From contig JAIXWG010000004.1 in NCBI GenBank assembly GCA_027482245.1, positions 1 to 64,000 on the forward strand: a stretch of 64,000 nucleotides of DNA, read 5' to 3'. The DNA comes from Acetobacteraceae bacterium (GTDB lineage: Bacteria; Pseudomonadota; Alphaproteobacteria; Acetobacterales; Acetobacteraceae). The position numbers and the translations under genes were made by a program. Under the pieces are notes generated by a model, which was not told where the DNA came from, ran no database searches, and saw only the letters and a program-made list of their open reading frames with translations. Of the stretch, positions 45,258 through 52,791 are shown piece by piece (position 1 is the first letter of the stretch; every line of letters starts with the position of its first letter).

Positions 45258-45266
45258 CCGCGCACC
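45081..45266. repeat. iteron array, probable replication origin of the element
   Basis: Five exact direct copies of AACCGCGCA start at 45108, 45150, 45192, 45213 and 45256, giving spacings of 42, 42, 21 and 43, that is multiples of about 21 bp or two helical turns. An inverted copy TGCGCGGTT at 45247-45255 abuts the last one and makes a perfect 22-bp palindrome (45245-45266). The array is preceded by a strong dyad at 45081-45107 (GCGCGCTTCCCT and AGGGAAAGCGCGC arms). It lies directly after the primase/helicase gene. Such phased repeats are the hallmark of replication initiator binding sites. Confidence 0.7.
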
Positions 45267-45334
45267 CCTTTTCACCCCCAATTTGTCGGTGCTGCGACGC
45301 TAAACACGGCACCGATGCGCGAAGGAGAAGGCGC

Positions 45335-46105
45335 ATGTCATCCACGGAAGCCGTCCCCCCGGCCGGTCGCCTGGCACCACCTCGCAGCGCAAGGCGTCCG
45401 GTCGCGCTGGAGCGGGAGCCCTCGCCGGGTGGCGATCTCGATAGCCCCAGCCACTTCGCTGCCTTCGCCGCCGGCCTGGAGCCATCCGGCTTCCACCCGC
45501 GCACGCTCTTGGCGTTCGACCGGATCGAGCGTGAGCGAGGCGCGGCGTCGGGCCTCGACCCCTGGCGCAAGGCATTCGCGCACCACGCCAGCGCCATGTC
45601 GCCCCAGGACCGGCAATCGGCGATCGACGCCGTCGCCCTCTACATCAACGGCGGCCTCAGCCCTTCCTTCGGTGCTCTGTCGCCGGCGGAGGTGCTCGCG
45701 CTGCCCGAGGCCGACACGCGGCATCGCGACCTGGCCGCGCTCGGCGAGGCCGTTGTCATTCTCCGCCTGGCGCAAGCCGCCGAAGATGGCGCCGCATTCG
45801 GCCTACCCTTCGCCAACGCCGTGCGCCGGGAATACCGGCCGGCCATGTTGGCCCGCCGAGGATGGCAGCCGCCGGCAGGGATGAGCGTGACGGCCCTGCT
45901 CAGGTCAGAAGACGGCGCGCCTGCGGCGGTCTTGGTCGAGGCCGAGGCTTGGCAGGCATCCGATGAGGCTGTGCTGGCCGATAGGCTCGACGCCGGCCTG
46001 GCCGCAGTGAAGGCCGATCGTGGCTTCCAAGCGGTGCCGATCGCGCGCGACCCCCATGTCCCTCGGATTCGCTGCATCGTCATGCCGAGGCCAACCACCG
46101 CCTGA
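45335..46105 (+). CDS. hypothetical protein of the element
   Basis: 256 aa, start supported by AAGGAGAAGG six bases before the ATG. The middle (about 45-190) is probably helical, with LEPSGFHPRTLLAFDRIERERG and SPQDRQSAIDAVALYINGG. The C-terminal part SVTALLRSEDGAPAAVLVEAEAW...ADRLDAGLAAVKADRGF looks like an alpha/beta strand-helix segment. No family recognised. Its position directly after the origin resembles that of replication or copy-control accessory genes, but this is only context. Confidence 0.7.
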   Translation: MSSTEAVPPAGRLAPPRSARRPVALEREPSPGGDLDSPSHFAAFAAGLEPSGFHPRTLLAFDRIERERGAASGLDPWRKAFAHHASAMSPQDRQSAIDAVALYINGGLSPSFGALSPAEVLALPEADTRHRDLAALGEAVVILRLAQAAEDGAAFGLPFANAVRREYRPAMLARRGWQPPAGMSVTALLRSEDGAPAAVLVEAEAWQASDEAVLADRLDAGLAAVKADRGFQAVPIARDPHVPRIRCIVMPRPTTA

Positions 46106-46134
46106 CACTACCCACCCTGGATGGACATCACCCC

Positions 46135-46443
46135 ATGGCCGACATCCATCACCCGCCTGCTGCCCCGCCGGGCATCGCCGCCCCCGTCGCCCTCGCCGCG
46201 ATCGAGAGGGCAGACCCGCGCCGGCTGTTGCCGTCGCCCGATGCGCGTGCCGCCGCGCTGCCGCACCATGCGGCCGGGGAGCGCGCTGCCGGCAGGGCCG
46301 CCCATCACGCCGCGCTCTGGGCGGCGCTGGAGGCAGCCGGGGCGCGCTCCTACGCCACGGCCCATGGCTTGACCGCGGCTGCCGAGGCAGGCGCGGCCGC
46401 AGCCTGCTTCATAGCCGCTCAGAAGGCGGTCGCCTTGAAGTAG
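46135..46443 (+). CDS. small alanine-rich hypothetical protein
   Basis: 102 aa, 29 bp after the preceding gene. Very rich in alanine and histidine, probably all helical (AALWAALEAAGARSYATAHGLTAAAEAGAAAACFIAAQKAVALK). No ribosome site, no family. Coding is favoured because the frame is open in the operon direction, but it could be a chance frame in GC-rich DNA. Confidence 0.45.
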   Translation: MADIHHPPAAPPGIAAPVALAAIERADPRRLLPSPDARAAALPHHAAGERAAGRAAHHAALWAALEAAGARSYATAHGLTAAAEAGAAAACFIAAQKAVALK

Positions 46444-46446
46444 GCG

Positions 46447-46761
46447 CTACGGGGCGGGTGGCATGGGCGGCGCTTGGGGAAGGCGCCACCCATCCGCCCG
46501 CCGCCCTGCAATCATCGCCTCTACGGTCGCCACATTGCGCCTCGCCATGTCCGCGAGGCGGAGCCTGAGCCATGCGTAGCCGGGCGCCGTCAGCCAGAGC
46601 TGGGCTTCTTCGGGTGCGTAGTCGCAGCCAGGCGGCGGGTGGCCGCAGGCGATGTCGAGGACGAGCCAGATCGCCGCGCGCCGTGCGGCCGCCTCATCCT
46701 TCGCGATGGATTCCAGCAGCCGCTGGACACGCTCCGGCACGCCGTCACCATCTAGTCCCAC
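46447..46761 (-). CDS. hypothetical protein of the element
   Basis: 104 aa. The sequence alternates helices and a WLVLDIACGHPPPGCDYAPEEAQLWLTAPGYAWLRLRLADMARR segment with conserved-looking tryptophans and cysteines. It overlaps the upstream gene by 10 bases and is convergent with the gene at 46135. No family recognised. Confidence 0.6.
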   Translation of the reverse strand: MGLDGDGVPERVQRLLESIAKDEAAARRAAIWLVLDIACGHPPPGCDYAPEEAQLWLTAPGYAWLRLRLADMARRNVATVEAMIAGRRADGWRLPQAPPMPPAP

Positions 46762-47336
46762 GGCATCAGCTCCTCGCCCTGCGACTCCCGGCTGGCCTCC
46801 TCGGCCAGCATCTTTTCAAGCCGCTTGATCTCCTGGCCGTACGTTTCCGCCGCCGCCAGCAGGCGGGCCGGGTCCACGGCCTCATCATGGTCCTGGCGGC
46901 GCAGCTCTTCGGCGCTTGGCGCCTTGGCGCGGGCGCGCATGACGCCGGCCATCTCGGCCAGGCTGCGGCTTGCCGCGATCCGGTCCGCGTCCTTCGTCGC
47001 CGGGTCGTGGATTGTCTGCCACAAGGCGGCTTCTACGCCGGCGCGGATCGCTGCGATTCGGTCGGCCTTCCGCTCGGGAAGCGGGGGCGGTTCCGGGGCC
47101 TGCGGCGGGGGCGCAGGCTGCGGTGCGATGATGGGTGGCGCGCCTCGGGCGACGGGCGGCAGCACGGCCATGGTTGGCGTTCCACGCTGCGCGGCGATGG
47201 CGCGGGCTAGGGCCTCCGCTTCCCCGACCTGCAGCGCGACCGCGGCTTCTTCTCGGGCGCGCTTCCGGTCGCGGTAGAGCTTCATGCGCTCCCTCGGGGG
47301 CATCGACCGGTCCCCTATGGGTCGTCGTCCGCGCAT
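46752..47336 (-). CDS. hypothetical coiled-coil protein of the element
   Basis: 194 aa. A basic N-terminus (RERMKLYRDRKRAREEA), a proline-rich linker (about 60-88), then helices PATKDADRIAASRSLAEMAGVM and a coiled coil EELRRQDHDEAVDPARLLAAAETYGQEIKRLEKMLAEEA. The DADRIAASRSLAEM stretch resembles helices of small terminase subunits or ParB-like adaptors, but not enough to name it. First gene of a short leftward pair, with a repeat-rich regulatory region directly upstream. Confidence 0.6.
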   Translation of the reverse strand: MRGRRPIGDRSMPPRERMKLYRDRKRAREEAAVALQVGEAEALARAIAAQRGTPTMAVLPPVARGAPPIIAPQPAPPPQAPEPPPLPERKADRIAAIRAGVEAALWQTIHDPATKDADRIAASRSLAEMAGVMRARAKAPSAEELRRQDHDEAVDPARLLAAAETYGQEIKRLEKMLAEEASRESQGEELMPWD

Positions 47337-47391
47337 ATCGTCACGCCTTTATGTTACGTCGTAACCGAATATCGTCACGATTTATGTAACG
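47335..47391. promoter_or_regulatory. direct repeats plus palindrome, probable operator region
   Basis: ATATCGTCACG-N(1-2)-TTTATGT(T/A)ACG occurs at 47335-47358 and again at 47369-47391, and a 13-bp palindrome GTTACG-T-CGTAAC (47353-47365) overlaps the end of the first copy. The region begins at the start of the leftward gene at 47336 and lies upstream of the rightward DUF5131 gene. Its AT content is well above the surroundings, as expected for a divergent promoter with repressor sites. Confidence 0.5.
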
Positions 47392-47525
47392 CTTCAAGGG
47401 CGGCCTTGGGCTGGTATCGGCGCGGATATTCTCCCGACGCGCCCGGCGCCCGCCCCGCCGGCCCCCAGAATCGCTAGCCCGGGTGCGGGGCGTAGGTTAG
47501 CAACGGGATGGAGCGTAACGAGGCC

Positions 47526-48338
47526 ATGGGCAAAGACAGCCGCATCGAGTGGACGGACCACACCTTCAATCCATGGTGGGGATGCACCAAGGTTTCAGCC
47601 GCGTGCACCAACTGCTACGCGGAAGCCTGGGCAAAGCGGGTTGGGTCGAAGGTTTGGGGCGCGGGTGCGGATCGCCGGTTCTTCGGCGACGCTCATTGGC
47701 AGGAACCCCTTCGATGGGATCGCGCTGCCGCGGCGCAGCGCGAAGCGCATCGCGTCTTCTGCGCGAGCATGGCTGACGTTTTCGAAGACCGGCGAGACCT
47801 CGATGCCCATAGAGAGCGGCTTGCAGGGCTGATCGCCGCCACCCCGAACCTGAATTGGCTGCTGCTGACGAAGCGGCCGCAGAAGGCCGCGCAGCTCGCG
47901 CCCTGGGGCTCGGCATGGCCCGCGAATGTGTGGCTCGGCACGACCGTCGAGAGTCAGCGATGGGTCAGCAAGCGACTGCCCGAGATAGCGGCCGTGCCGG
48001 CGCGAGTGCGCTTCCTGTCCTGCGAACCGCTGCTCGGCGCGCTCGATCTCCAGCCGTGGCTGAAAAGCGCGGTTCACTGGGTCATCGCGGGCGGCGAGAG
48101 CGGCGCGCGGGCGAGACCCACAGACCCGGCGTGGTTTCGGGTGCTGCGGGACCAATGCATCGCGGCTGGTGTCCCGTTCCACTTCAAGCAATGGGGCGAC
48201 TGGGCCCCTGGTGCGGGGTGGACGGATACCGCGGCGAAGGAGGGGGCAATGGTCCGCGTTGGGAAGCGCCGCGCTGGCCGTGATCTGGACGGCCGCACCT
48301 GGGACGAACTGCCGCGGGCTATCGCGACAGCGCCCTAG
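47526..48338 (+). CDS. DUF5131 / phage Gp37-Gp68 family three-Cys protein
   Basis: 270 aa from the ATG at 47526 (an in-frame ATG at 47508 adds six residues). It starts with the family hallmark SRIEWTDHTFNPWWGCTKVS and contains the three-cysteine motif C20-x6-C27-x2-C30 (CTKVSAACTNCYAE), then FCASMADVFEDRRDL, LLLTKRPQKAA, WLGTTVESQRW, RFLSCEPLLG, VIAGGESGARARP and FHFKQWG. The cysteine spacing is reminiscent of radical-SAM proteins but is not the canonical CxxxCxxC. The family regularly occurs next to TcmP, and here the tcmP gene is convergent with a 20-bp overlap at the stops. Biochemical function not established. Confidence 0.88.
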   Translation: MGKDSRIEWTDHTFNPWWGCTKVSAACTNCYAEAWAKRVGSKVWGAGADRRFFGDAHWQEPLRWDRAAAAQREAHRVFCASMADVFEDRRDLDAHRERLAGLIAATPNLNWLLLTKRPQKAAQLAPWGSAWPANVWLGTTVESQRWVSKRLPEIAAVPARVRFLSCEPLLGALDLQPWLKSAVHWVIAGGESGARARPTDPAWFRVLRDQCIAAGVPFHFKQWGDWAPGAGWTDTAAKEGAMVRVGKRRAGRDLDGRTWDELPRAIATAP

Positions 48339-49269
48339 TCTTCCTGTCCTTGCCCTCGGCCTGGTCGATCAGCCAGTTCGCGATTTTATGCGCCGTCTTG
48401 AAGGCGGCTGGCTGCCGGTTCGCACAAGCGAAGACCAGAAGGTAGTCCTCGGCGTGGGTTCGAGGGGAGCGTAGCGATAGGCCGCGAGGTAACGCGCCGG
48501 GCCCGAAGATGCCGCCCATCCACTCCAGAACGTAGCTCGAAATGGCTTGGCTGGAGACCACCCTATGGGCGGCCACGCCGCCCCACATGTCCGCCTGCTT
48601 CTCCGCGTAGAAGCGCGTCCGCCATTCGTCCGATCCAAAGAACCGATTGAGGGCCTTCGAAAACTGCGGCGAAGGTTCCCCTCTGCGCGGGGCCAATCGG
48701 TTTAGCGCCATGCCGGTTGGCACCAGCACCCAAACGTCAGCCGCCTGTGTATCAGCAATCTTGTGCATGTCAGCGTGCGACAGCTGAAGCCCGAAGGGGT
48801 CGAGAAACATCAGCGCGCGGCACATGCGGCCGTCCCGCAGCCGCTGGCATTCGCGCTGGATCAGCGCCGCGGCGCCGAGATTCAGCACCTCCGCGGCCGG
48901 GAGCTTGGCGTTCGCTGCTCGCTCGGCCGCGACGGTGTCCTGCAGGGATCGGAAATTGACCGGGCTACGGTCGTTGAAGACATAGCGGTCGATCTGCGCT
49001 GCCGAGCGGAGGAAACGAACCGCTGATCCTGGCAAGGCCGCTGCCTGTTCATGCACCTCACCGAACAGGTCGGGAGATGGGTCCGGCGCCGTAGCTTCAA
49101 CTCGGCGCCAACCGGACCCCGCAAATGCGTCAACGCAGGACAGGTTGAACGACTTGTTCTTCAGGGCCTTCGCCCACGATTCGAGGTACTGGGTGACGAC
49201 CGACAGCTTCAGTTCGGTGTGCGCACCGCCAAAATCCTGGGCACGAATCGCAGCCGGATTTAATGTCAT
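48319..49269 (-). CDS. tcmP: three-Cys-motif partner protein TcmP
   Basis: 316 aa from the ATG at 49269. The opening DFGGAHTELKLSVVTQYLESWAKALKN and DAFAGSG at D47-G53 are typical of TcmP. The latter resembles motif I of Rossmann methyltransferases, YVFND (96-100) the acidic motif II position, and MFLDPFG with D157-P158-F159 the catalytic DPP(Y/F) motif of DNA/RNA N-methyltransferases. The last part (SYVLEWMGGIFGPG, AEDYLLVFACANRQPAAFKTAHKIANW) is also family-like. A longer in-frame TTG start at 49407 would run through the CCTG repeat. It overlaps the DUF5131 gene tail to tail. A modification enzyme is plausible; the substrate is unknown. Confidence 0.85.
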   Translation of the reverse strand: MTLNPAAIRAQDFGGAHTELKLSVVTQYLESWAKALKNKSFNLSCVDAFAGSGWRRVEATAPDPSPDLFGEVHEQAAALPGSAVRFLRSAAQIDRYVFNDRSPVNFRSLQDTVAAERAANAKLPAAEVLNLGAAALIQRECQRLRDGRMCRALMFLDPFGLQLSHADMHKIADTQAADVWVLVPTGMALNRLAPRRGEPSPQFSKALNRFFGSDEWRTRFYAEKQADMWGGVAAHRVVSSQAISSYVLEWMGGIFGPGALPRGLSLRSPRTHAEDYLLVFACANRQPAAFKTAHKIANWLIDQAEGKDRKTRALSR

Positions 49270-49276
49270 GGCCGAA

Positions 49277-49304
49277 ACTATCTCTGGCGGCGCGCAGGGT
49301 TCAA
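49277..49304 (-). promoter_or_regulatory. candidate promoter of tcmP
   Basis: TTGAAC (49299-49304 on the minus strand) and GATAGT (49277-49282) with a 16-bp spacer. It lies between the CCTG tract and the tcmP ATG; transcription would begin at or next to the ATG, giving a leaderless message, which fits the lack of a ribosome site. The tract ends six bases upstream of the -35 element. Confidence 0.4.
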
Positions 49305-49308
49305 GCTG

Positions 49309-49376
<68 letters not shown>

Positions 49377-49428
49377 AGCAAAGCGCCGAGGCGGAGGCGC
49401 GCCGCAATAGGTTCGGCGCCCAGGCCAG

Positions 49429-49935
49429 TCACCGCTTTTGGCTTGGGAAGCGCCGGCAGTGGGCGTCAACCAGCGTCTTCATGGCGGCCATCAATGGCGT
49501 AGCTGCCTTCTGCGCGGCTTCGACTGTCGACACCTCGGCGCGCTGCTTAGCGAAGGCGAGAAGGGCTGCCAGTGCTGCTTCAGCCGAATCCCGTGGCAGC
49601 TTGCGCTCGCCAGGCTTCAACAGCACCTTCCGAAAGCCATAGCGCGTTTCGTCAACCGCGGTGGCCTTGGATTCCCCTTCAGGCATGCATATCGCGTTCC
49701 ACCCCGGCCGGCGGGTGCCGTCATCGCTCGTCTCAAACTCGACGAGGCCAATAATCTCCTCGACTTCTCCGTCGTGATCGCTTGCTCCGATGCGCTCAAT
49801 AAGGAGCAGCACAGGCCTTATACGGTGTTCGTCCACGCTGGTGATGCGCCGCGGCCACACGCCAACTTCCAATCGCCAAACCAAGTCCAAGATCTGCGTC
49901 TCGCTTTCTGTTTTGTTTTCGCACCAACGTGCCAA
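49429..49935 (-). CDS. hypothetical protein upstream of tcmP
   Basis: 168 aa, same strand as tcmP, about 160 bp upstream with the microsatellite between them. Mixed alpha/beta composition with a strand-rich first half (RPVLLLIERIG, EEIIGLVEFET, GWNAICMPEGE) and a helical C-terminus (SAEAALAALLAFAKQRAEVSTVEAAQKAATPLMAAMKTLVDAH). Its base composition is lower in GC than its neighbours, a sign of transfer. No family recognised; it could be a third component of the tcmP locus. Confidence 0.6.
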   Translation of the reverse strand: MARWCENKTESETQILDLVWRLEVGVWPRRITSVDEHRIRPVLLLIERIGASDHDGEVEEIIGLVEFETSDDGTRRPGWNAICMPEGESKATAVDETRYGFRKVLLKPGERKLPRDSAEAALAALLAFAKQRAEVSTVEAAQKAATPLMAAMKTLVDAHCRRFPSQKR

Positions 49936-49979
49936 CTGTGCGCTGTTCTGGTGTGTTTCAAGGGCTCGTTGTCAGCCAG

Positions 49980-50462
49980 CTATAGCGGTGGGCGCTCCGC
50001 ATGCGTCATGCGGATTGCCGCATAAGCTACGCCGATGACGACGACTGCCGCGCCGATTGCAGTGAGCGGGTCCATGTCGCCGACGGCGCCGCGGATCAGC
50101 GCCACGTTGCCCAGGCCCGCTACCGCGGCGACGATCGCCGCGCCCTGCTTCTCGCTCGACCGGGCCGATTGCTCCGCCCATGCCCGGCGCTGCCTGTCGT
50201 TGGCGTCCTGCTCCTGACGCTCGGCTTCGCGGGCGGCGTCGGCCTGCGCCCGCCGATATGCCCAGGTCCGCAAGTTTTCCAACGCCGCTCCTGCCGCCAG
50301 CAGGCCGCGCCTTCCCGCATCGTCAATCTCCACCCTGGCGAGCGCCGCCTCGGCTGTAGCGACCAGCTCGACGAAGGCCGGATCGGGCGCCGCCGGGGGC
50401 GGCGCCTCCGCCTTTTTGCGCCGCGCTGCGGCCTCGACGACTGACTTCAGCAGAGGGGTCAC
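49980..50462 (-). CDS. hypothetical membrane-anchored protein
   Basis: 160 aa from the GTG at 50462, preceded by AGGTG. A helical N-terminal part with a charged stretch (AQADAAREAERQEQDANDRQRRAWAEQSARSSEKQ) is followed by two hydrophobic segments (AAIVAAVAGLGNVALI and LTAIGAAVVVIGVAYAAIRM), so the C-terminus is likely in the membrane. The layout resembles small phage or plasmid accessory membrane proteins. No family recognised. Confidence 0.55.
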   Translation of the reverse strand: MTPLLKSVVEAAARRKKAEAPPPAAPDPAFVELVATAEAALARVEIDDAGRRGLLAAGAALENLRTWAYRRAQADAAREAERQEQDANDRQRRAWAEQSARSSEKQGAAIVAAVAGLGNVALIRGAVGDMDPLTAIGAAVVVIGVAYAAIRMTHAERPPL

Positions 50463-50555
50463 GGGGCACCTGCCGGACGACAAGGCGCCAGCATCATCCC
50501 AACGGCCACGCCGCCGCAATTATGGGGCGCGAGGCGGCCAGGAAAGCCGCTCCCG

Positions 50556-51041
50556 TCAGCCCTGCCTGCGCAGCCGCACGACCACCGGCGCCGCCGGGTC
50601 CATCCCCAGCCGCGCCAGCAAGGCGGCGCAATCCTCGAAGGCTTCGCACTCCACCTCCAGGCGCGGCCCGGCCGGCCCAGCCGTCACGATCAGCACGGCG
50701 GACTCCCCGGCGTGGGCCGTGGAGGCTCCCTCCGGCCCGGGGGTCACGCCCGCCTCGATCTCCGTGACGCTGGCGGCAACCCCGGCCATGTCCGCCAGCT
50801 CGCGCGGGCTCACCCTGTAGCGCACCGCCAGGACCGCGGCGGCGTCGGCGGCAATACGCCTCATGGCAGCGGCGACGCAACCGGGGGCGCGATGCTCCCG
50901 CTCCGCCAGGCGGGCCAGTAGGTCATCGAGGGCGCCGGCCGCCATGGCTTCGGCTTCGGCCGCTGCGATGGCGGCCGCGCTGGCCGATGCCGTCCGCTCC
51001 TCGCGCACGCGCGAGGGAAACGCCGATCGCGCCGCGCCCAC
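50556..51041 (-). CDS. hypothetical protein with a helical core
   Basis: 161 aa. An alanine-rich helical N-terminus is followed by YRVSPRELADMAGVAASVTEIEAG, which may be a small helix-turn-helix, and a strand-rich C-terminus (SAVLIVTAGPAGPRLEVECEAFEDCAALLARLGMDPAAPVVVRLRRQG). The start is uncertain. No family. The 222 bp from here to 51263 shows no further gene. Confidence 0.5.
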   Translation of the reverse strand: MGAARSAFPSRVREERTASASAAAIAAAEAEAMAAGALDDLLARLAEREHRAPGCVAAAMRRIAADAAAVLAVRYRVSPRELADMAGVAASVTEIEAGVTPGPEGASTAHAGESAVLIVTAGPAGPRLEVECEAFEDCAALLARLGMDPAAPVVVRLRRQG

Positions 51042-51263
51042 CGTGCGGTTGACGGCGCGGGCCTACGCCGTCGCCTGCGAAGCAGCCAGGCGCGCATCCT
51101 CCGCCCCTTTCAATCGCTTCATGCGCCGCGGTCTGCAGCTACCCCTGCTGCCGCGCCAGCGAGGCCCCCGCCCGTGCGTTCTGCCGGTTGGCGGATGAGC
51201 CGTTCAAGTTGCCAAGCTTCGGGTAGAGCGCGACGATGACGATCAGGACCGGGGCGCACACGG

Positions 51264-51962
51264 ATGAGAGAGAACGCACGCAGCCAGATCAAAAGGGAAG
51301 CTCAGGCCCGAGGCATACAGCGCCTTATGCATTTCACCCAGGCGCCGAACGTCCCGGATATTGTCAGATTTGGGCTGCATTCGAGAGTCGTCCTCGAGAA
51401 GCTTGACCACGTGAACGCGCTACCGTCAGCGTCGGAGCGCCTTGACGGAAGCGCCTATGCGGTCTCCGTGTCGATATCTGCGATCAACGCGGAGATGTTT
51501 GAGGCGAAGGACTTTCGATGCGGGCGTCCGAAATGGGTCGTCCTGCTGCTGGACCCCGCCATCCTATGGGATCTCACCTGCCGCTTCTGCTGGAAGAATG
51601 CGGCCTCCGATGATGTAAAGGGGCACAGGGGCTATTTGGGCGGCCCCTACGGCTTTGGCAGAATGTTCGATGACGTCAGCTACCGCTTCGAGCGAGAGTC
51701 GCACCGCACGGAGGCGGGTTATCCGGCTTGGCTCCCTACCTACTCGTCCGCGGAGGTTCAGGTCCTCGATCCCATCGCCCCCGAGTATATCCGCGGCGCA
51801 TGGGTGGATGATTCGGAACTGGCAGAAGTCGTAGACGACCAACTCAGGCTCTTGCCGGGCGACGAGCGAATGGTCGAGCTGGGACCATTCACGCGGTACG
51901 TTGTGGGCCAAGAGCGATGGATTTCTTCCACTGATCTGTTGCCCACGCGCTCATCCGCCTGA
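51264..51962 (+). CDS. DarT-like (DUF4433) ADP-ribosyltransferase
   Basis: 232 aa. It shows the DarT/DUF4433 order of motifs: RLMHFTQAPNVPDIVRFGLHSR near the N-terminus (the HFT nicotinamide-side block), AYAVSVSISAINAEMF, WVVLLLDPAILWDLTCRFCWKNAAS (the FxxGNAA-like block) and SSAEVQVLDPIAPEYI with the probable catalytic glutamate E164 of the AEV motif. DarT enzymes attach ADP-ribose to thymidine in single-stranded DNA and are normally neutralised by a DarG macrodomain protein. No DarG-like gene is visible next to it; the following 500 bp has no convincing gene. Lower GC than the flanks suggests acquisition. Confidence 0.75.
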   Translation: MRENARSQIKREAQARGIQRLMHFTQAPNVPDIVRFGLHSRVVLEKLDHVNALPSASERLDGSAYAVSVSISAINAEMFEAKDFRCGRPKWVVLLLDPAILWDLTCRFCWKNAASDDVKGHRGYLGGPYGFGRMFDDVSYRFERESHRTEAGYPAWLPTYSSAEVQVLDPIAPEYIRGAWVDDSELAEVVDDQLRLLPGDERMVELGPFTRYVVGQERWISSTDLLPTRSSA

Positions 51963-52464
51963 ATGACGTGGGCGGATCAGCCGTGGCGAGCTATGGCAAC
52001 GCGGGGCGCGAGACAAAATTCCAGGGCGGCGCGCTTCCTCGCGACGCCGGGATACAGGTTGCGCGTGAGCGTTTGGAGGTACCCCCAGGGGTAGGCCAGG
52101 GCGGGGCACGGGGCAGGCCGCAGCGCGACGACGGCTGGCGGCGACGGCCAGGCCGGGCGCCTCACGCTCGCCCCTGCCGGGGCAGCGCTGGTCGTGCTGC
52201 TGGTCATGGTGGTGCTGGTCATGGTGGTGCTGGTCGTGCTGGCGCGGGCGTGTCGCTGGCGCAGGGGTGCGGGCGGCGTGGTAATGCGGGCCGCGGCTCT
52301 GGCGAAGCTGGAGCTACGACGGCCGCGACCCGGCGCCGGCCGGCCATGCTCTACCAGCCGGGCCGCCGTCGCCACGACAGTGTGCGCGGCCGCCCAGACA
52401 CGCGGAAGGCCCCGGCAGCTTCCCGCCGGGGCCTGGCGTGGCTTTCGCTACCCAGCCGGGCGCG
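51963..52464. other. 502 bp without a convincing gene
   Basis: GC-rich stretch with open frames in several phases but no ribosome site or family match. It contains a 15-bp tandem repeat (TGCTGGTCATGGTGG, two and a half copies, 52198-52235), which makes one plus-strand frame read as a hydrophobic leader (MLLVMVVLVMVVLVVL). A small lysis or membrane peptide beginning at 52194 cannot be excluded. Confidence 0.5.
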
Positions 52465-52791
52465 TCACCCCGGCATGGCGCCGCTTCGCCCCGCCAGGGC
52501 CAGCGCCAGGCGCCTCATGAAGTCGTCGGCTTCAGCGTCGTGCATCTCGGCCAGCTCGGCAGCGATGGCGTCCCACGCTGCCCACAGGCCAACGGCGCGG
52601 GCGCCGGGCGCGCGTTCCTCGGGCCCCGCAAGGGCGGCGCAGAGGGGCGGCAGAACGGCGGCGCCGATGGCGCGGGCTTCGGTGTCAGCCGATGCTTCAG
52701 CTTCCGCGCGGGCGGCGTAGCTGCGGGCGGCGCGGGCTTGGGCGAGGTCGATAAGCATGGCGGGCGGGTCCGTCGGTCGTGGTGGCGCCAT
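52465..52791 (-). CDS. hypothetical protein near the right end of the element
   Basis: 108 aa from an ATG at 52791, or 97 aa from 52758 (MLIDLAQARAARSYAAR). Helical and alanine-rich, ending FMRRLALALAGRSGAMPG. No ribosome site of note and no family. Coding is likely but not certain. Confidence 0.45.
   Translation of the reverse strand: MAPPRPTDPPAMLIDLAQARAARSYAARAEAEASADTEARAIGAAVLPPLCAALAGPEERAPGARAVGLWAAWDAIAAELAEMHDAEADDFMRRLALALAGRSGAMPG

Noticed and set aside
47526..48338. DUF5131 gene product as a canonical radical-SAM enzyme
   Set aside because: The cysteine spacing is CX6CX2C rather than CX3CX2C; the relation is only suggestive.
51968..52720. 250-codon plus-strand frame after the DarT-like gene, considered as a DarG antitoxin
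   Set aside because: Low-complexity GRG/ARP composition without macrodomain motifs; no ribosome site; it includes the 15-bp tandem repeat.
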